DNA of 15,131 nucleotides, from NCBI GenBank assembly GCA_023432005.1, contig JAEYVF010000178.1:1-15131 (forward strand). Reading direction: 5' to 3'. The notes under the pieces were generated by a model that was not told the origin of the DNA, made no database searches, and worked only from the letters and a program-made list of their open reading frames with translations. Below, piece by piece: positions 6,269 through 13,705 of the stretch. Positions within the stretch are counted from its first letter, which is position 1; each line of letters opens with the position of its first letter. Both the position numbers and the translations under genes were made by a program. This DNA is from Actinomycetes bacterium. GTDB taxonomy: Bacteria; Actinomycetota; Actinomycetes; Actinomycetales; Microbacteriaceae.

Positions 6269-8395
6269 TCAGCCGGTCGTCACGACGACGGAGGCCGCGG
6301 TGCGTCGGTCGTGCGCGTCGATCGTGACGGCGCGGTACTCGATGCGCGTGCCGTCGGCGAGCGGGCGCACGTCGTGCACGACCCGGGCGCCCGGGCCCGT
6401 CGCGGTGCCGAGCCCGCGCCACTCGTCCGAGCCCACCTCGCGCCACGAGAAGCTCGTCTCGCTCCACAGGGCACCCGTGTCGACGTCGACGTGCACGATG
6501 CCGTCGATCTCACCCGACTCCGGCGAGGTGAAGACGGGCGCGACCGCGGCATCCGGGGCCCCCACCTGGCGGTCGGCGACGAGCACGACGGCCGAGAGCG
6601 GCGGCACCGCGACGGAGGCGACGCCGTCCGCGTCGGCCGTGGTCGCATCCGTCTCGCCGTAGAGCACCGAGAACGCGGCGCCGGGGGTGAGCGTCGGCAC
6701 GTCGATCGTCACCTCGCGTCCGCCGGCGTTGAGCACGACGAGGTGCTCGACGCGCTCATCGTGGTCGACCCGCGAGAACGCGTAGCTCGAGCCGTCGGCG
6801 AGGCGCTCGAGCTGCGCGCCCGTCGCGAGGGCCGGATGCGACTTCCGCAGCTCGGCGAGCTCGGCGATGAGCCGGTAGAGGGGCGCGTCGGGGTCGTAGC
6901 GGTCGACGGCGCCCGCGATCTCGCCCGTGATGAGCGGCTGGTCGGCGTACTCGGGGGTCGCGGTCGCGAAGAGGCTCTGGCGCGCGTGGCGGTCGGCGCC
7001 GTCGCCCGCGCCGACGAAGCCCTGCTCGTCGCCCGCGTAGACGACGGGCTGCCCGCGGGCGAGGAAGAGCAGCTCGTGGGCGAGTTCGTCGCGGGCGAGG
7101 GCGTCCTGGTCGCGCACGAGGTAGCCGATGCGACCCATGTCGTGGTTGCCGAGGAAGGTCGGGAGAGCGCGCGCGTCGCCGTCGGCGGTCGTGTAGCCCG
7201 CGTCGCCCGCGAACACCTCGGCGAGATGGGCGGACCCCGCGCCGTTGACGAAGTCGAGCGCGGCGGATTGGAACGCGAAGTCGAGCACGGCGTGGAAGCC
7301 CCGGTCGCGCACGTACGGCGCGAGCAGGTTCGGATCGGCGTCGAAGACCTCGCCGAACACGAAGAAGTCGTCCTTGCCGATCTCGGCCGCGTGGGCGTCG
7401 AGCCCCTCCGTGAACGCAGCCCAGAACTCCTCGTTGACGTGCTTGACGGTGTCGATCCGGAAGCCGTCGACGCCGAGGTCCATCCAGTCGCTGTAGACGT
7501 CGATGAAGCCGTCGACGACGCGCGGGTCCTCCGTCATGAGGTCGTCGAGGCCCGCGAAGTCGCCGAGCGTGACGGACTCGCCGGCCCACGTCGTGTCGCC
7601 GCGGTTGTGGTACAGCGTCACGTCGTTGAGCCAGGCGGGCACCTTGATGTCGGCCTCGGCGGGGTCGACGAGCGGCGCGTACGGGAAGCTCGTCTCGGCA
7701 TCGAGCTCGGGGAAGTCGTCGGTGCCCGCGACGGAGGCGAGGTCGACCTCGTTCCCCTCCGCATCGAGGTAGGGCTTCGCGGCCGTCGCGATGTAGCTGT
7801 GGCCCGACGGACCGTAGGAGATCACGTCGGCCGTGTGGTTCGTGATGATGTCGAAGTAGAGCCGCATGCCGCGCGCGTGCAGCTCGTCGATGAGCCGCTC
7901 GAGCTCTTCGTTCGTGCCGAGGTGCGGGTCGATGCGGGTGAAGTCGGTGACCCAGTAGCCGTGATAGCCCGCCGAGCGGTTCGCGCCGACACCCTGCACG
8001 GGCTTGTTGGCGAAGCTCGGCGTGAGCCAGATCGCGCTCACCCCGAGCCCTTCGATGTAGTCGAGCCGCTCGAGGAGGCCCGCGAGATCCCCGCCCTGGT
8101 AGAAGCCCGTGTCGGTCGGGTCGAACCCCGTCGCGTAGCGGTCGCCCGCGAGCCCGCCCGTGTCGTTCGTCGGGTCGCCGTTAGCGAACCGGTCGGTCAT
8201 CACGAAGTAGAACGACTGCCCGGCGCCCGCTGGGAGCGCGGGTTCCCGCACGAGCGCGGCATCCGCATCCGTGTACGCGCCGCGCGGCTGCTCACGCGCC
8301 GCGATCGCGAGCGGGATGCCGACCCCCGCTCCGAGCGCAAGCACGGCCGCCGCCGCGATCCCGATGATCGCGGGGCGGTTCAGGCGACGGCGCAC
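6269..8395 (-). CDS. Secreted or membrane-anchored GH13 alpha-amylase
   Basis: This glycoside hydrolase family 13 enzyme cleaves alpha-glucan links (starch, maltodextrins, perhaps glycogen). Its 708 residues begin with a basic N-terminus and hydrophobic segment (about 8-32), a signal peptide or anchor, so it acts outside the membrane. The (beta/alpha)8 barrel with GH13 regions spans about 60-520: region I DIITNHT (182-188), region II GFRIDTVKHV with nucleophile Asp315, region III FGEVFD with acid/base Glu349, region IV FLGNHD with Asp419. The all-beta C domain is about 535-608. A further beta domain (about 617-708, WREVGSDEWRGLG, RIEYRAVTID) looks like FN3/Ig and may bind substrate or act as a spacer. 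The start is GTG 8395, supported by TAGCGT six bases upstream. A LacI-type operator overlaps the promoter. The GH13 subfamily is not assigned. Confidence 0.93.
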   Translation of the reverse strand: MRRRLNRPAIIGIAAAAVLALGAGVGIPLAIAAREQPRGAYTDADAALVREPALPAGAGQSFYFVMTDRFANGDPTNDTGGLAGDRYATGFDPTDTGFYQGGDLAGLLERLDYIEGLGVSAIWLTPSFANKPVQGVGANRSAGYHGYWVTDFTRIDPHLGTNEELERLIDELHARGMRLYFDIITNHTADVISYGPSGHSYIATAAKPYLDAEGNEVDLASVAGTDDFPELDAETSFPYAPLVDPAEADIKVPAWLNDVTLYHNRGDTTWAGESVTLGDFAGLDDLMTEDPRVVDGFIDVYSDWMDLGVDGFRIDTVKHVNEEFWAAFTEGLDAHAAEIGKDDFFVFGEVFDADPNLLAPYVRDRGFHAVLDFAFQSAALDFVNGAGSAHLAEVFAGDAGYTTADGDARALPTFLGNHDMGRIGYLVRDQDALARDELAHELLFLARGQPVVYAGDEQGFVGAGDGADRHARQSLFATATPEYADQPLITGEIAGAVDRYDPDAPLYRLIAELAELRKSHPALATGAQLERLADGSSYAFSRVDHDERVEHLVVLNAGGREVTIDVPTLTPGAAFSVLYGETDATTADADGVASVAVPPLSAVVLVADRQVGAPDAAVAPVFTSPESGEIDGIVHVDVDTGALWSETSFSWREVGSDEWRGLGTATGPGARVVHDVRPLADGTRIEYRAVTIDAHDRRTAASVVVTTG

Positions 8396-8401
8396 GCCGC
8401 G

Positions 8402-8407
8402 ACGCTA
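8402..8407 (-). promoter_or_regulatory. -10 box of the amylase gene, leaderless type
   Basis: On the minus strand TAGCGT is followed by six bases (CGCGGC) and GTG 8395. A possible -35 TTGCAA (8426-8431) lies 18 bases upstream, inside the LacI-type operator. Confidence 0.6.
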
Positions 8408-8425
8408 CCCGCCTCGTTGCGCCGA

Positions 8426-8441
8426 TTGCAACCGCTTCCAA
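8426..8441. promoter_or_regulatory. LacI-family (cre/MalR-like) operator
   Basis: The 16 bases TTGCAACCGCTTCCAA fit the symmetric pattern TTGNAANCGNTTNCAA on both strands. On the minus strand they contain TGGAAGCGGTTGCA, a full match to the classical cre consensus TGNAANCGNTNNCA. A second inverted repeat, GTTGC (8416-8420) / GCAAC (8428-8432), overlaps it. The site is centred about 38 bases upstream of the amylase start, over the -35 region, so a bound LacI-type protein would block the promoter. The regulator is not encoded in this window. Confidence 0.7.
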
Positions 8442-8460
8442 CGCAGGACGCGAGCGGAGT

Positions 8461-8488
8461 GGGTGTGCGGATTCGAATCCGCACACCC
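8461..8488. terminator. Perfect 28-bp palindrome, likely transcript-end hairpin
   Basis: GGGTGTGCGGATTC (8461-8474) is followed directly by its exact reverse complement (8475-8488). As RNA it would fold into a 12-bp stem with a TCGA loop. It lies 30 bp past the pepP stop and 66 bp upstream of the amylase start, so it could end pepP mRNA before the amylase promoter. There is no T tract on either strand. Confidence 0.55.
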
Positions 8489-8518
8489 GCGAAGCGACCC
8501 GTGGAGGGGGCGGGAGCG

Positions 8519-9970
8519 TTACGAGCGCAGCGACGCGATCCACGCCTCGACCTCGTCGGCCGTGCGCGGGATCGCCGCCGAGAGGTTCTCGGCTCCGTCG
8601 GCCGTCACGAGGATGTCGTCCTCGATGCGCACGCCGATGCCGCGGTACTCCTCGGGCACCGTGAGGTCGTCGGGCTGGAAGTACAGGCCCGGCTCGATCG
8701 TGAACACCATTCCCGGCTCGAGCACGCCGTCGAGGTAGAGCTCGCGACGGGCCTGCGCGCAGTCGTGCACGTCGATGCCGAGGTGGTGGCTCGTGCCGTG
8801 CACCATGTAGCGGCGGTGGTACTGCGCATCCGGGTCGAGCGACTCCGCGGCGCTCACCGGCAGGAAGCCCCACTCGGCGGTCTTCGCGGCGATGACCTTC
8901 ATGGCCTCCGCGTGGATCTCGCGGAAGCGGATGCCGGGGCGCACGATCTGGAACGCCGCATCCGCCGCCTCCCGCACGGCCTCGTACACGCGCCGCTGCA
9001 CCTCGGTGAAGGTGCCGGAGACGGGCAGGGTGCGGGTGATGTCGGCCGTGTAGAGCGAGTCGAGCTCGACGCCCGCGTCGATGAGCAGCAGGTCGCCGGG
9101 GGCGACGGGGCCGTCGTTGCGGGTCCAGTGCAGGATGCACGCGTGGGGGCCGGAGGCGGCGATCGTGTCGTAGCCCACGGTGTTGCCGTCGGCGCGGGCA
9201 CGGCGGTTGAACGTGCCCTCGACGAGGCGCTCGCCGCGCGGATGGGCGATGATCTGCGGGAAGTCGGCGATGACGTCGTCGAAGCCCCGGCGCGTGGCGT
9301 CGACCGCGGCGCGCATCTCGGCGACCTCGTACTCGTCCTTCACGAGGCGCAGCTCGCTCAGGGCGCGCACGAGGTCGGCGTCGGCGGTGCCGGCGGGCGC
9401 GAGATCGTCGGCGGCCTCATCGACGCCGCGCAGCACGATGATCTCGTCGCCCTCGGCCGCGAGCTCGGCGAGCGGGCGCGTCTCGAGGGCGAGGTCGGCC
9501 GCGACGTGCGCGAGGGAGGGGCGCGGGCCCGTCCAGAACTCGCCGATGGCGGCGTTGGCGTAGAACTCCTCGGTGTCACGGCCCGCGGTGGGGGTGAAGT
9601 AGAGGGCGGCGGGGGCGTCGTCGCCCGGGCCGATCACGAGCACGGCGCCCGGGACGGTGTCGCTCGCCCAGCCCGTGAGGTGCGAGAACGCGGAGTGCGC
9701 GCGGTAGGGGTAGTCGGTGTCGTTCGAGCGCACCTTCGCCGGTCCCGCGGGGATGACGAGGGTCGCGCCCGGGAACTTGGCCGCGAGGCGCAGGCGGCGC
9801 GCGGCGGCGAAGGCGGCCTGCGCGCGGGGCGAGGGGGTCACCTCGGGGTGCTCGGCCCATCCGGTGGAGATGAAGTCGCGGAACACGTTCGAGGTGGGCG
9901 TCGTGGAGCGGTTGGCGGTCGCCGGGGTGGTGGAGGCCGCGACGGTGTCGACGGGGGTGCTGTCAGCCAT
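8519..9970 (-). CDS. pepP: Xaa-Pro aminopeptidase (M24B)
   Basis: This cytosolic metallopeptidase of 483 residues removes N-terminal residues that precede proline. An N-terminal aminopeptidase-P domain (about 45-200) is followed by the pita-bread catalytic domain (about 215-475). All five metal ligands of the family are visible by alignment with the E. coli PepP pattern: Asp298 (LLLIDAGVE), Asp310 (YTADITRTLPVSG), His395 (HGTSHHLGIDVHD), Glu426 (FTIEPGLYF) and Glu450 (GIGVRIEDD). His391 is the expected catalytic His. The first 30 residues are Ser/Thr/Ala-rich and probably disordered. The start is ATG 9970 with Shine-Dalgarno GGGAGG eight bases upstream. No TANNNT box sits close to this start, so the gene may be read partly from the EEP promoter. 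The gene symbol follows family membership. Confidence 0.94.
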   Translation of the reverse strand: MADSTPVDTVAASTTPATANRSTTPTSNVFRDFISTGWAEHPEVTPSPRAQAAFAAARRLRLAAKFPGATLVIPAGPAKVRSNDTDYPYRAHSAFSHLTGWASDTVPGAVLVIGPGDDAPAALYFTPTAGRDTEEFYANAAIGEFWTGPRPSLAHVAADLALETRPLAELAAEGDEIIVLRGVDEAADDLAPAGTADADLVRALSELRLVKDEYEVAEMRAAVDATRRGFDDVIADFPQIIAHPRGERLVEGTFNRRARADGNTVGYDTIAASGPHACILHWTRNDGPVAPGDLLLIDAGVELDSLYTADITRTLPVSGTFTEVQRRVYEAVREAADAAFQIVRPGIRFREIHAEAMKVIAAKTAEWGFLPVSAAESLDPDAQYHRRYMVHGTSHHLGIDVHDCAQARRELYLDGVLEPGMVFTIEPGLYFQPDDLTVPEEYRGIGVRIEDDILVTADGAENLSAAIPRTADEVEAWIASLRS

Positions 9971-9981
9971 GCCCCCATCCT

Positions 9982-10019
9982 CCCACCGCGAGCCGAGCGC
10001 GGGCTGCGGATGCGGTGGG
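9982..10019 (-). terminator. Hairpin between EEP stop and pepP start
   Basis: CCCACCGC (9982-9989) pairs with GCGGTGGG (10012-10019), and AGCC (9991-9994) with GGCT (10002-10005) inside. It begins five bases after the EEP stop codon on the minus strand. Its far arm covers part of the pepP Shine-Dalgarno (9979-9984). It could be an EEP terminator, an attenuator or a translation-control hairpin. Confidence 0.4.
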
Positions 10020-10024
10020 CGGCC

Positions 10025-11038
10025 TCAGGACGCGGGGCGCAGCTGAGCGACAATGGGCCGGTGGTCCGAGCCCGCGCCGTCCTCGGCGTCGATGACGCGG
10101 AACCCGACGACCTCCCACGCATCCGTCGCGAGCACGTGGTCGATGGGGGAGCCGAGCACGGCGGGCATCCGTGTCGGCCAGGTGCCGAGCGCGGCGGCGC
10201 CCGCGGCGCGCGCGGCGTCGCGGCATCCGGCGAGGCCGACATCCGAGCCGAAGCGCGACCAGTGGTCGAGCGTCGAGTTGAGGTCGCCCGCGACGACGAC
10301 GTCGGCGTCGCGGTCGGCGCAGCGCTCGGCGAGCCACGCGAGACCCTCGCGCCAGTTGCCCATCTCGCCCGGCACGGGCGCCACCGGATGCGCGGCGACG
10401 ATCGTCGGGCCGGAGCCGTCGACGGGCACGGCGACGACGCTGGGGAGCGTCGGGGTGGACCCGGCCTCCTCGTCGACGCGGTACTCGCCGAGCGCGGTGC
10501 TCACGAGCAGCATCGTCGAGCGCGCCTTCGACACCGTGTCGTACTGCAGCTCGAGCAGCTGCATGGGCCGTCCGCCCGCGGTGAGCAGCGCCTGCACGGA
10601 TTCGCCCGCCTCGCGGCTCGTCTCGGGGAGCGCCACGACGTCCGCCTCCTGGTCGAGCGCGAGGTCGGCGATGCGCTGGGCGCCCGGAGCATCTCCGAGC
10701 GTGTTCCACGAGAGCACCACGAGGTCCCCGTCGGCGAGGGTCTGGAAGGCGCCGCCCGCGAAGCCGCGGATCGACAGCACGCCCGCCGACAGCACCGAGA
10801 AGGCGAGCAGCAGCACGGCGAGCCCCGCGAAGAAGCGGCGGCCGGCGCCCGACAGCAGGGCGATGAGCGTCAGGAGCACGGCGAGCAGGATGGCGACGAG
10901 CGTCGCGATGCCGCGCACGGCGACGAGCTGCACGACCCCCATCGTCTGCTCGAGACCGAGCAGCTGGGGCCAGCAGGCGACGAGCAGCAGGGCGGCGAGG
11001 GCGAGGGTGATCGCGGCGGCGAGAATGCGTCGGACCAT
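10025..11038 (-). CDS. Membrane endonuclease/exonuclease/phosphatase-family protein
   Basis: This 337-residue protein has an N-terminal membrane region with three hydrophobic helices (about 4-22, 34-62 and 68-91). An EEP (DNase I-like) catalytic domain follows (about 102-335). Family catalytic and metal residues are visible: Asn112 (LSWNTLG), Glu139 (ALPETS), His217 (VAAHPVAP), Asp252 and Asn254 (AGDLNSTLDHWSRFG), Asp300/His301 (PIDHVL) and Asp325/His326 (GSDHRPIV). The substrate could be a nucleic acid, inositol phosphate or phospholipid head group. With an odd number of helices the domain probably faces outside. LVAC at 19-22 resembles a lipobox, but later helices make a lipoprotein less certain. 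The start is ATG 11038, supported by TAAGCT seven bases upstream; the frame is open further upstream only as antisense of the PHP gene. Confidence 0.87.
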   Translation of the reverse strand: MVRRILAAAITLALAALLLVACWPQLLGLEQTMGVVQLVAVRGIATLVAILLAVLLTLIALLSGAGRRFFAGLAVLLLAFSVLSAGVLSIRGFAGGAFQTLADGDLVVLSWNTLGDAPGAQRIADLALDQEADVVALPETSREAGESVQALLTAGGRPMQLLELQYDTVSKARSTMLLVSTALGEYRVDEEAGSTPTLPSVVAVPVDGSGPTIVAAHPVAPVPGEMGNWREGLAWLAERCADRDADVVVAGDLNSTLDHWSRFGSDVGLAGCRDAARAAGAAALGTWPTRMPAVLGSPIDHVLATDAWEVVGFRVIDAEDGAGSDHRPIVAQLRPAS

Positions 11039-11045
11039 CGGATCG

Positions 11046-11051
11046 AGCTTA
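11046..11051 (-). promoter_or_regulatory. -10 box of the EEP gene, leaderless type
   Basis: On the minus strand TAAGCT is followed by seven bases (CGATCCG) and ATG 11038. No Shine-Dalgarno is present between them and no -35 is recognisable. Confidence 0.6.
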
Positions 11052-11155
11052 AGCGCACGGTGCGGGAGGGGGCTGGAAGTCCGTGGTGAGCCGCGGACGC
11101 CCGCGCCGCCGCATCCGCCGCCCGTCGTCGGGCAGCGGCGTGGGGCGCCGCGGCC

Positions 11156-11161
11156 TAGCAT
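11156..11161 (+). promoter_or_regulatory. -10 box of the PHP gene, leaderless type
   Basis: TAGCAT is followed by GAGGTG and then ATG 11168. GAGGTG looks like a Shine-Dalgarno but directly abuts the ATG, too close to serve it, so a leaderless start is more likely. The 129 bp between the EEP and PHP starts hold only these two divergent promoters; I see no other element. Confidence 0.6.
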
Positions 11162-11167
11162 GAGGTG

Positions 11168-12037
11168 ATGCCCGGACCGATCGACCTGCACACGCACTCG
11201 AGCGTGTCCGACGGCACGGAGACGCCCGCCGAACTCGTGGCCGCGGGGGTCGCCGCGGGCCTCGGGGTGCTCGCGATCACCGACCACGACTCGACGGCGG
11301 GCTGGGACCAGGCGATCGTCGCGGCCGACGGCACGGGACTCGAGCTCGTGCCCGGGATCGAGCTCTCGACGCAGCTCGACTACGCGAGCGTGCACATCCT
11401 CGGCTACCTCGTCGATCCCGACGACCCCGATCTCGTCGAGGCGACCGCCGCCATCCGCTCGGAGCGGCTGCACCGCGCCGAGTCGATGGTGAAGCGCATC
11501 TCGCGCGACTACGCGCTCGAGTGGGATGACGTGCTCGCGCAGGCGACCCCCGGCGCCACCATCGGCCGCCCGCACATCGCCGACGCGCTCGTCGCGCGGG
11601 GCCACGTGCCGGACCGCTCGTCGGCGTTCGGCACGATCCTGCACTGGCGGGGCGGCTACTACCGCCCCCACGAAGCGCCGCCGCCTCTCGAGGGCGTCAG
11701 GCTCATCACGCGCGCGGGCGGCGTCGCCGTCATCGCCCACCCGGGCGCGCGCGGACCCGAGCGCGTGCTCACGGAGCCCCGGATGCGGGAGCTCGCCGCG
11801 GCGGGGCTCTTCGGCCTCGAGCTCGCCCACCGCGACAACCCGCCGGCCTCGCGGGCCCACTGGGCCGAGGTCGCGGCGCGCCACGGGCTCGTCACGACGG
11901 GGTCGAGCGACTACCACGGCACCGGCAAGCCCAATCACCTGGGCGAGAACACGACCGATCCCGCGGTGTACGCCGCGATCGTGGCGCGAGCCACCGGCTA
12001 CCGCCCGTTCCGCACCGACCCCGCGCCCCGATCCTGA
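11168..12037 (+). CDS. PHP-domain phosphoesterase (nucleoside bisphosphate phosphatase / RNase AM type)
   Basis: This 289-residue cytosolic metal-dependent phosphoesterase belongs to the PHP family. Metal-site residues are visible: DLHTH (His8, His10), Asp15 (SVSDGT), TDHD with His40, Glu65 (VPGIELST), His76 (VHILGY), His191 (VIAHPGA), and Asp248/His250 in GSSDYHG. The insert IGRPHIADALVARG (132-145) is typical of the TrpH/YciV group, whose characterised members hydrolyse 3',5'-nucleoside bisphosphates or trim RNA 5' ends. This assignment is by family resemblance. The start is ATG 11168, with GTG 11165 one codon earlier as the alternative; the promoter spacing favours ATG. It diverges from the EEP gene and converges on the helicase, with a repeat and hairpin after its stop. 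Confidence 0.9.
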   Translation: MPGPIDLHTHSSVSDGTETPAELVAAGVAAGLGVLAITDHDSTAGWDQAIVAADGTGLELVPGIELSTQLDYASVHILGYLVDPDDPDLVEATAAIRSERLHRAESMVKRISRDYALEWDDVLAQATPGATIGRPHIADALVARGHVPDRSSAFGTILHWRGGYYRPHEAPPPLEGVRLITRAGGVAVIAHPGARGPERVLTEPRMRELAAAGLFGLELAHRDNPPASRAHWAEVAARHGLVTTGSSDYHGTGKPNHLGENTTDPAVYAAIVARATGYRPFRTDPAPRS

Positions 12038-12064
12038 TCCGCCTCGCTGCCGTTGTCATCCGTT

Positions 12065-12106
12065 CGGCGGGAGCAACCGCACCACCGGCGGGAGCAACCG
12101 CACCAC
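12065..12106. repeat. Two exact tandem copies of a 21-bp unit
   Basis: The unit at 12065-12085 (begins CGGCGGGAGC, ends CGCACCAC) is repeated without change at 12086-12106. The next bases, CGG, start a third copy that breaks off. The word GGCGGGAG recurs in the hairpin 20 bp further on. It lies in the 137-bp gap between the convergent PHP and helicase genes. Confidence 0.85.
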
Positions 12107-12125
12107 CGGGCGCTGAAACGACCAT

Positions 12126-12151
12126 GCGGCGGGAGTGATTACTCCCGCCGC
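12126..12151. terminator. Perfect hairpin between convergent PHP and helicase genes
   Basis: GCGGCGGGAGT (12126-12136) and ACTCCCGCCGC (12141-12151) form a perfect 11-bp stem around loop GATT. It is 88 bp past the PHP stop and 23 bp past the helicase stop. No T tract is present. It is likely a bidirectional terminator. Confidence 0.65.
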
Positions 12152-12174
12152 GTGTGCACTTCTCCGCCCGGAGC

Positions 12175-13629
12175 TCAGCCCGCGGGCGGCGGGGTGGGCG
12201 CACCGGAGCCCGCGCCGCCGCTGCGGCGACGGCGACGGCGCTTCGCCGGGGCGGCGTTCCCGTCGTGGTGCTCGTGGCCCTTGCCGTCGTGCGTGCCCGC
12301 GCCCTCGGGGCGCGTCGAGCCCTCGGAGCCCGCACCCGATCCGCTCGACCCGCCGCGCGTGCGCCGACGCGAGCGGCTCGCACCGCCACCCGACGAGGAG
12401 CCCGACCCCGAGCTCTCGCGCGGCGCACGCGCCGCTGCGGGGGCGGCGGGCTTCAGGCGGCCCTTCGTGCCCTCCGGGATGTCGAGGTCGGTGAACAGGT
12501 GCGGCGACGACGAGTAGGTCTCGACCGGCTCCGGGACGCCCATGTCGAGGCCGCGGTTGATGAGAGCCCACTTGTGCAGGTCGTCCCAGTCGACGAACGT
12601 CACGGCGATGCCCGTCTTGCCGGCGCGACCCGTGCGGCCCGCGCGGTGCAGATAGGTGTCGGGGTCGTCGGGCACGGTGTGGTTGATGACGTGGGTGACG
12701 TCGTTGACGTCGATACCGCGCGCGGCAACATCCGTCGCGATGAGGATGTCCTTCTTGCCGGCCTTGAACGCGGCCATCGATCTCTCGCGCGCATCCTGGC
12801 TCATGTCGCCGTGCACGGCGCCCGCGTTGAACCCGCGGTCGTTCAGCTCCTCCACGAGCTTCTGCGCCGCGCGCTTCGTGCGCGTGAAGATGACGGTCTT
12901 GCCGCGCCCCTCCGCCTGGAGGATGCGCGAGATGACCTCGTCCTTGTCGAGCGAGTGCGCCCGGTAGACCACGTGCTTGATGTTGGCCTGCGTGAGCCCC
13001 TCGTCGGGGTCGGTCGCGCGGATGTGGATGGGCCGGTTCATGAAGCGGCGCGCGAGGGCGACCACCGGGCCGGGCATCGTGGCCGAGAAGAGCATGGTGT
13101 GGCGCGTCGGCGGGGTCTGCGCGAAGAGCTTCTCGACATCCGGGAGGAACCCCAGGTCGAGCATCTTGTCGGCCTCGTCGAGCACCATGACCTGCACCTC
13201 CTTGAGGGAGAGCAGGCGCTGGCTCGCGAGGTCGAGCAGGCGGCCGGGCGTCCCGACGACGATCTGCGCGCCCGCCTTGAGCGCCTCGACCTGGCCCTCG
13301 TAGGCCTTGCCGCCGTAGATGGCGACGACCTGCGTGGGCCGGTTGGAGGCGGCGAGCTCGAGATCCTCGGCGACCTGCACGCACAGCTCGCGCGTGGGGA
13401 CGACGATGAGGGCCCTCACGCCGGGCCCGGGGTTCTCGCCGAGGGCCTGGATGACGGGGAGGCCGAAGCCGAACGTCTTGCCGGTGCCGGTCTTGGCCTG
13501 GCCGATGATGTCCTGTTTGGCGAGGCCGAGAGGGATGGTCTGCGTCTGGATGGGGAAGGGCTCGATGATGCCCTTGGCGGCCAGTGCGTCGACCATGTCC
13601 TGGTCGATGTTGAGATCGCGGAAAGTCAA
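12175..13629 (-). CDS. DEAD-box ATP-dependent RNA helicase
   Basis: This RNA helicase of 484 residues probably acts in ribosome assembly or RNA turnover. The core spans about 1-375 and has all family motifs: Q motif (FPIQ 25-28), motif I AKTGTGKT (45-52), Ia PTREL (78-82), TPGR (127-130), DEAD (151-154), SAT (183-185), TDVAARGID (299-307) and HRAGRTGR (328-335). The tail (about 395-484) is disordered, rich in Ser, Gly and Arg, with a run of six Arg at 464-469, as in RNA-binding tails of bacterial RhlE/CsdA-type helicases. The start is TTG 13629, so the protein begins MTFRDLNIDQDMV, the normal N-terminus of this family. Only a weak AGACAGG precedes it, after an untranslated region of roughly 23 nt. 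It diverges from the ferritin-like gene, as I recall for Rv3211/Rv3210c. Confidence 0.95.
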   Translation of the reverse strand: MTFRDLNIDQDMVDALAAKGIIEPFPIQTQTIPLGLAKQDIIGQAKTGTGKTFGFGLPVIQALGENPGPGVRALIVVPTRELCVQVAEDLELAASNRPTQVVAIYGGKAYEGQVEALKAGAQIVVGTPGRLLDLASQRLLSLKEVQVMVLDEADKMLDLGFLPDVEKLFAQTPPTRHTMLFSATMPGPVVALARRFMNRPIHIRATDPDEGLTQANIKHVVYRAHSLDKDEVISRILQAEGRGKTVIFTRTKRAAQKLVEELNDRGFNAGAVHGDMSQDARERSMAAFKAGKKDILIATDVAARGIDVNDVTHVINHTVPDDPDTYLHRAGRTGRAGKTGIAVTFVDWDDLHKWALINRGLDMGVPEPVETYSSSPHLFTDLDIPEGTKGRLKPAAPAAARAPRESSGSGSSSGGGASRSRRRTRGGSSGSGAGSEGSTRPEGAGTHDGKGHEHHDGNAAPAKRRRRRRSGGAGSGAPTPPPAG

Positions 13630-13659
13630 GGAATACCTGTCTGGATAGAGGAGGAGGCC

Positions 13660-13665
13660 AGTCTA
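13660..13665 (-). promoter_or_regulatory. Candidate -10 box of the helicase gene
   Basis: On the minus strand TAGACT lies 30 bases before TTG 13629, which would give a short leader. It is one of the few promoters here not at leaderless spacing. No clear -35 is visible. Confidence 0.4.
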
Positions 13666-13705
13666 CCGGGCCGACACGCCGGACGCCCCGGACGGCGCGA
13701 CCTCC

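Noticed and set aside
8461..8488. tRNA gene, because of the T-arm-like TTCGAATCC
   Set aside because: No acceptor, D-arm or anticodon arm can be built around it. The bases before the arm are simply the other half of the palindrome.
10969..11038. Calling the EEP protein a lipoprotein from LVAC at residues 19-22
   Set aside because: Two further strong hydrophobic helices follow, which fits a multi-pass membrane N-terminus better. Mentioned as an alternative only.
6311..11089. A 1592-codon open frame on the plus strand
   Set aside because: It lies antisense to the amylase, pepP and EEP genes, all with intact catalytic motifs. The long open frame is a by-product of GC-rich codon bias. Its translation is Arg/Asp/Val/Glu-rich low complexity with no domain.
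12065..12151. CRISPR-like repeats
   Set aside because: There are only two units, in direct tandem without spacers, and no cas genes.
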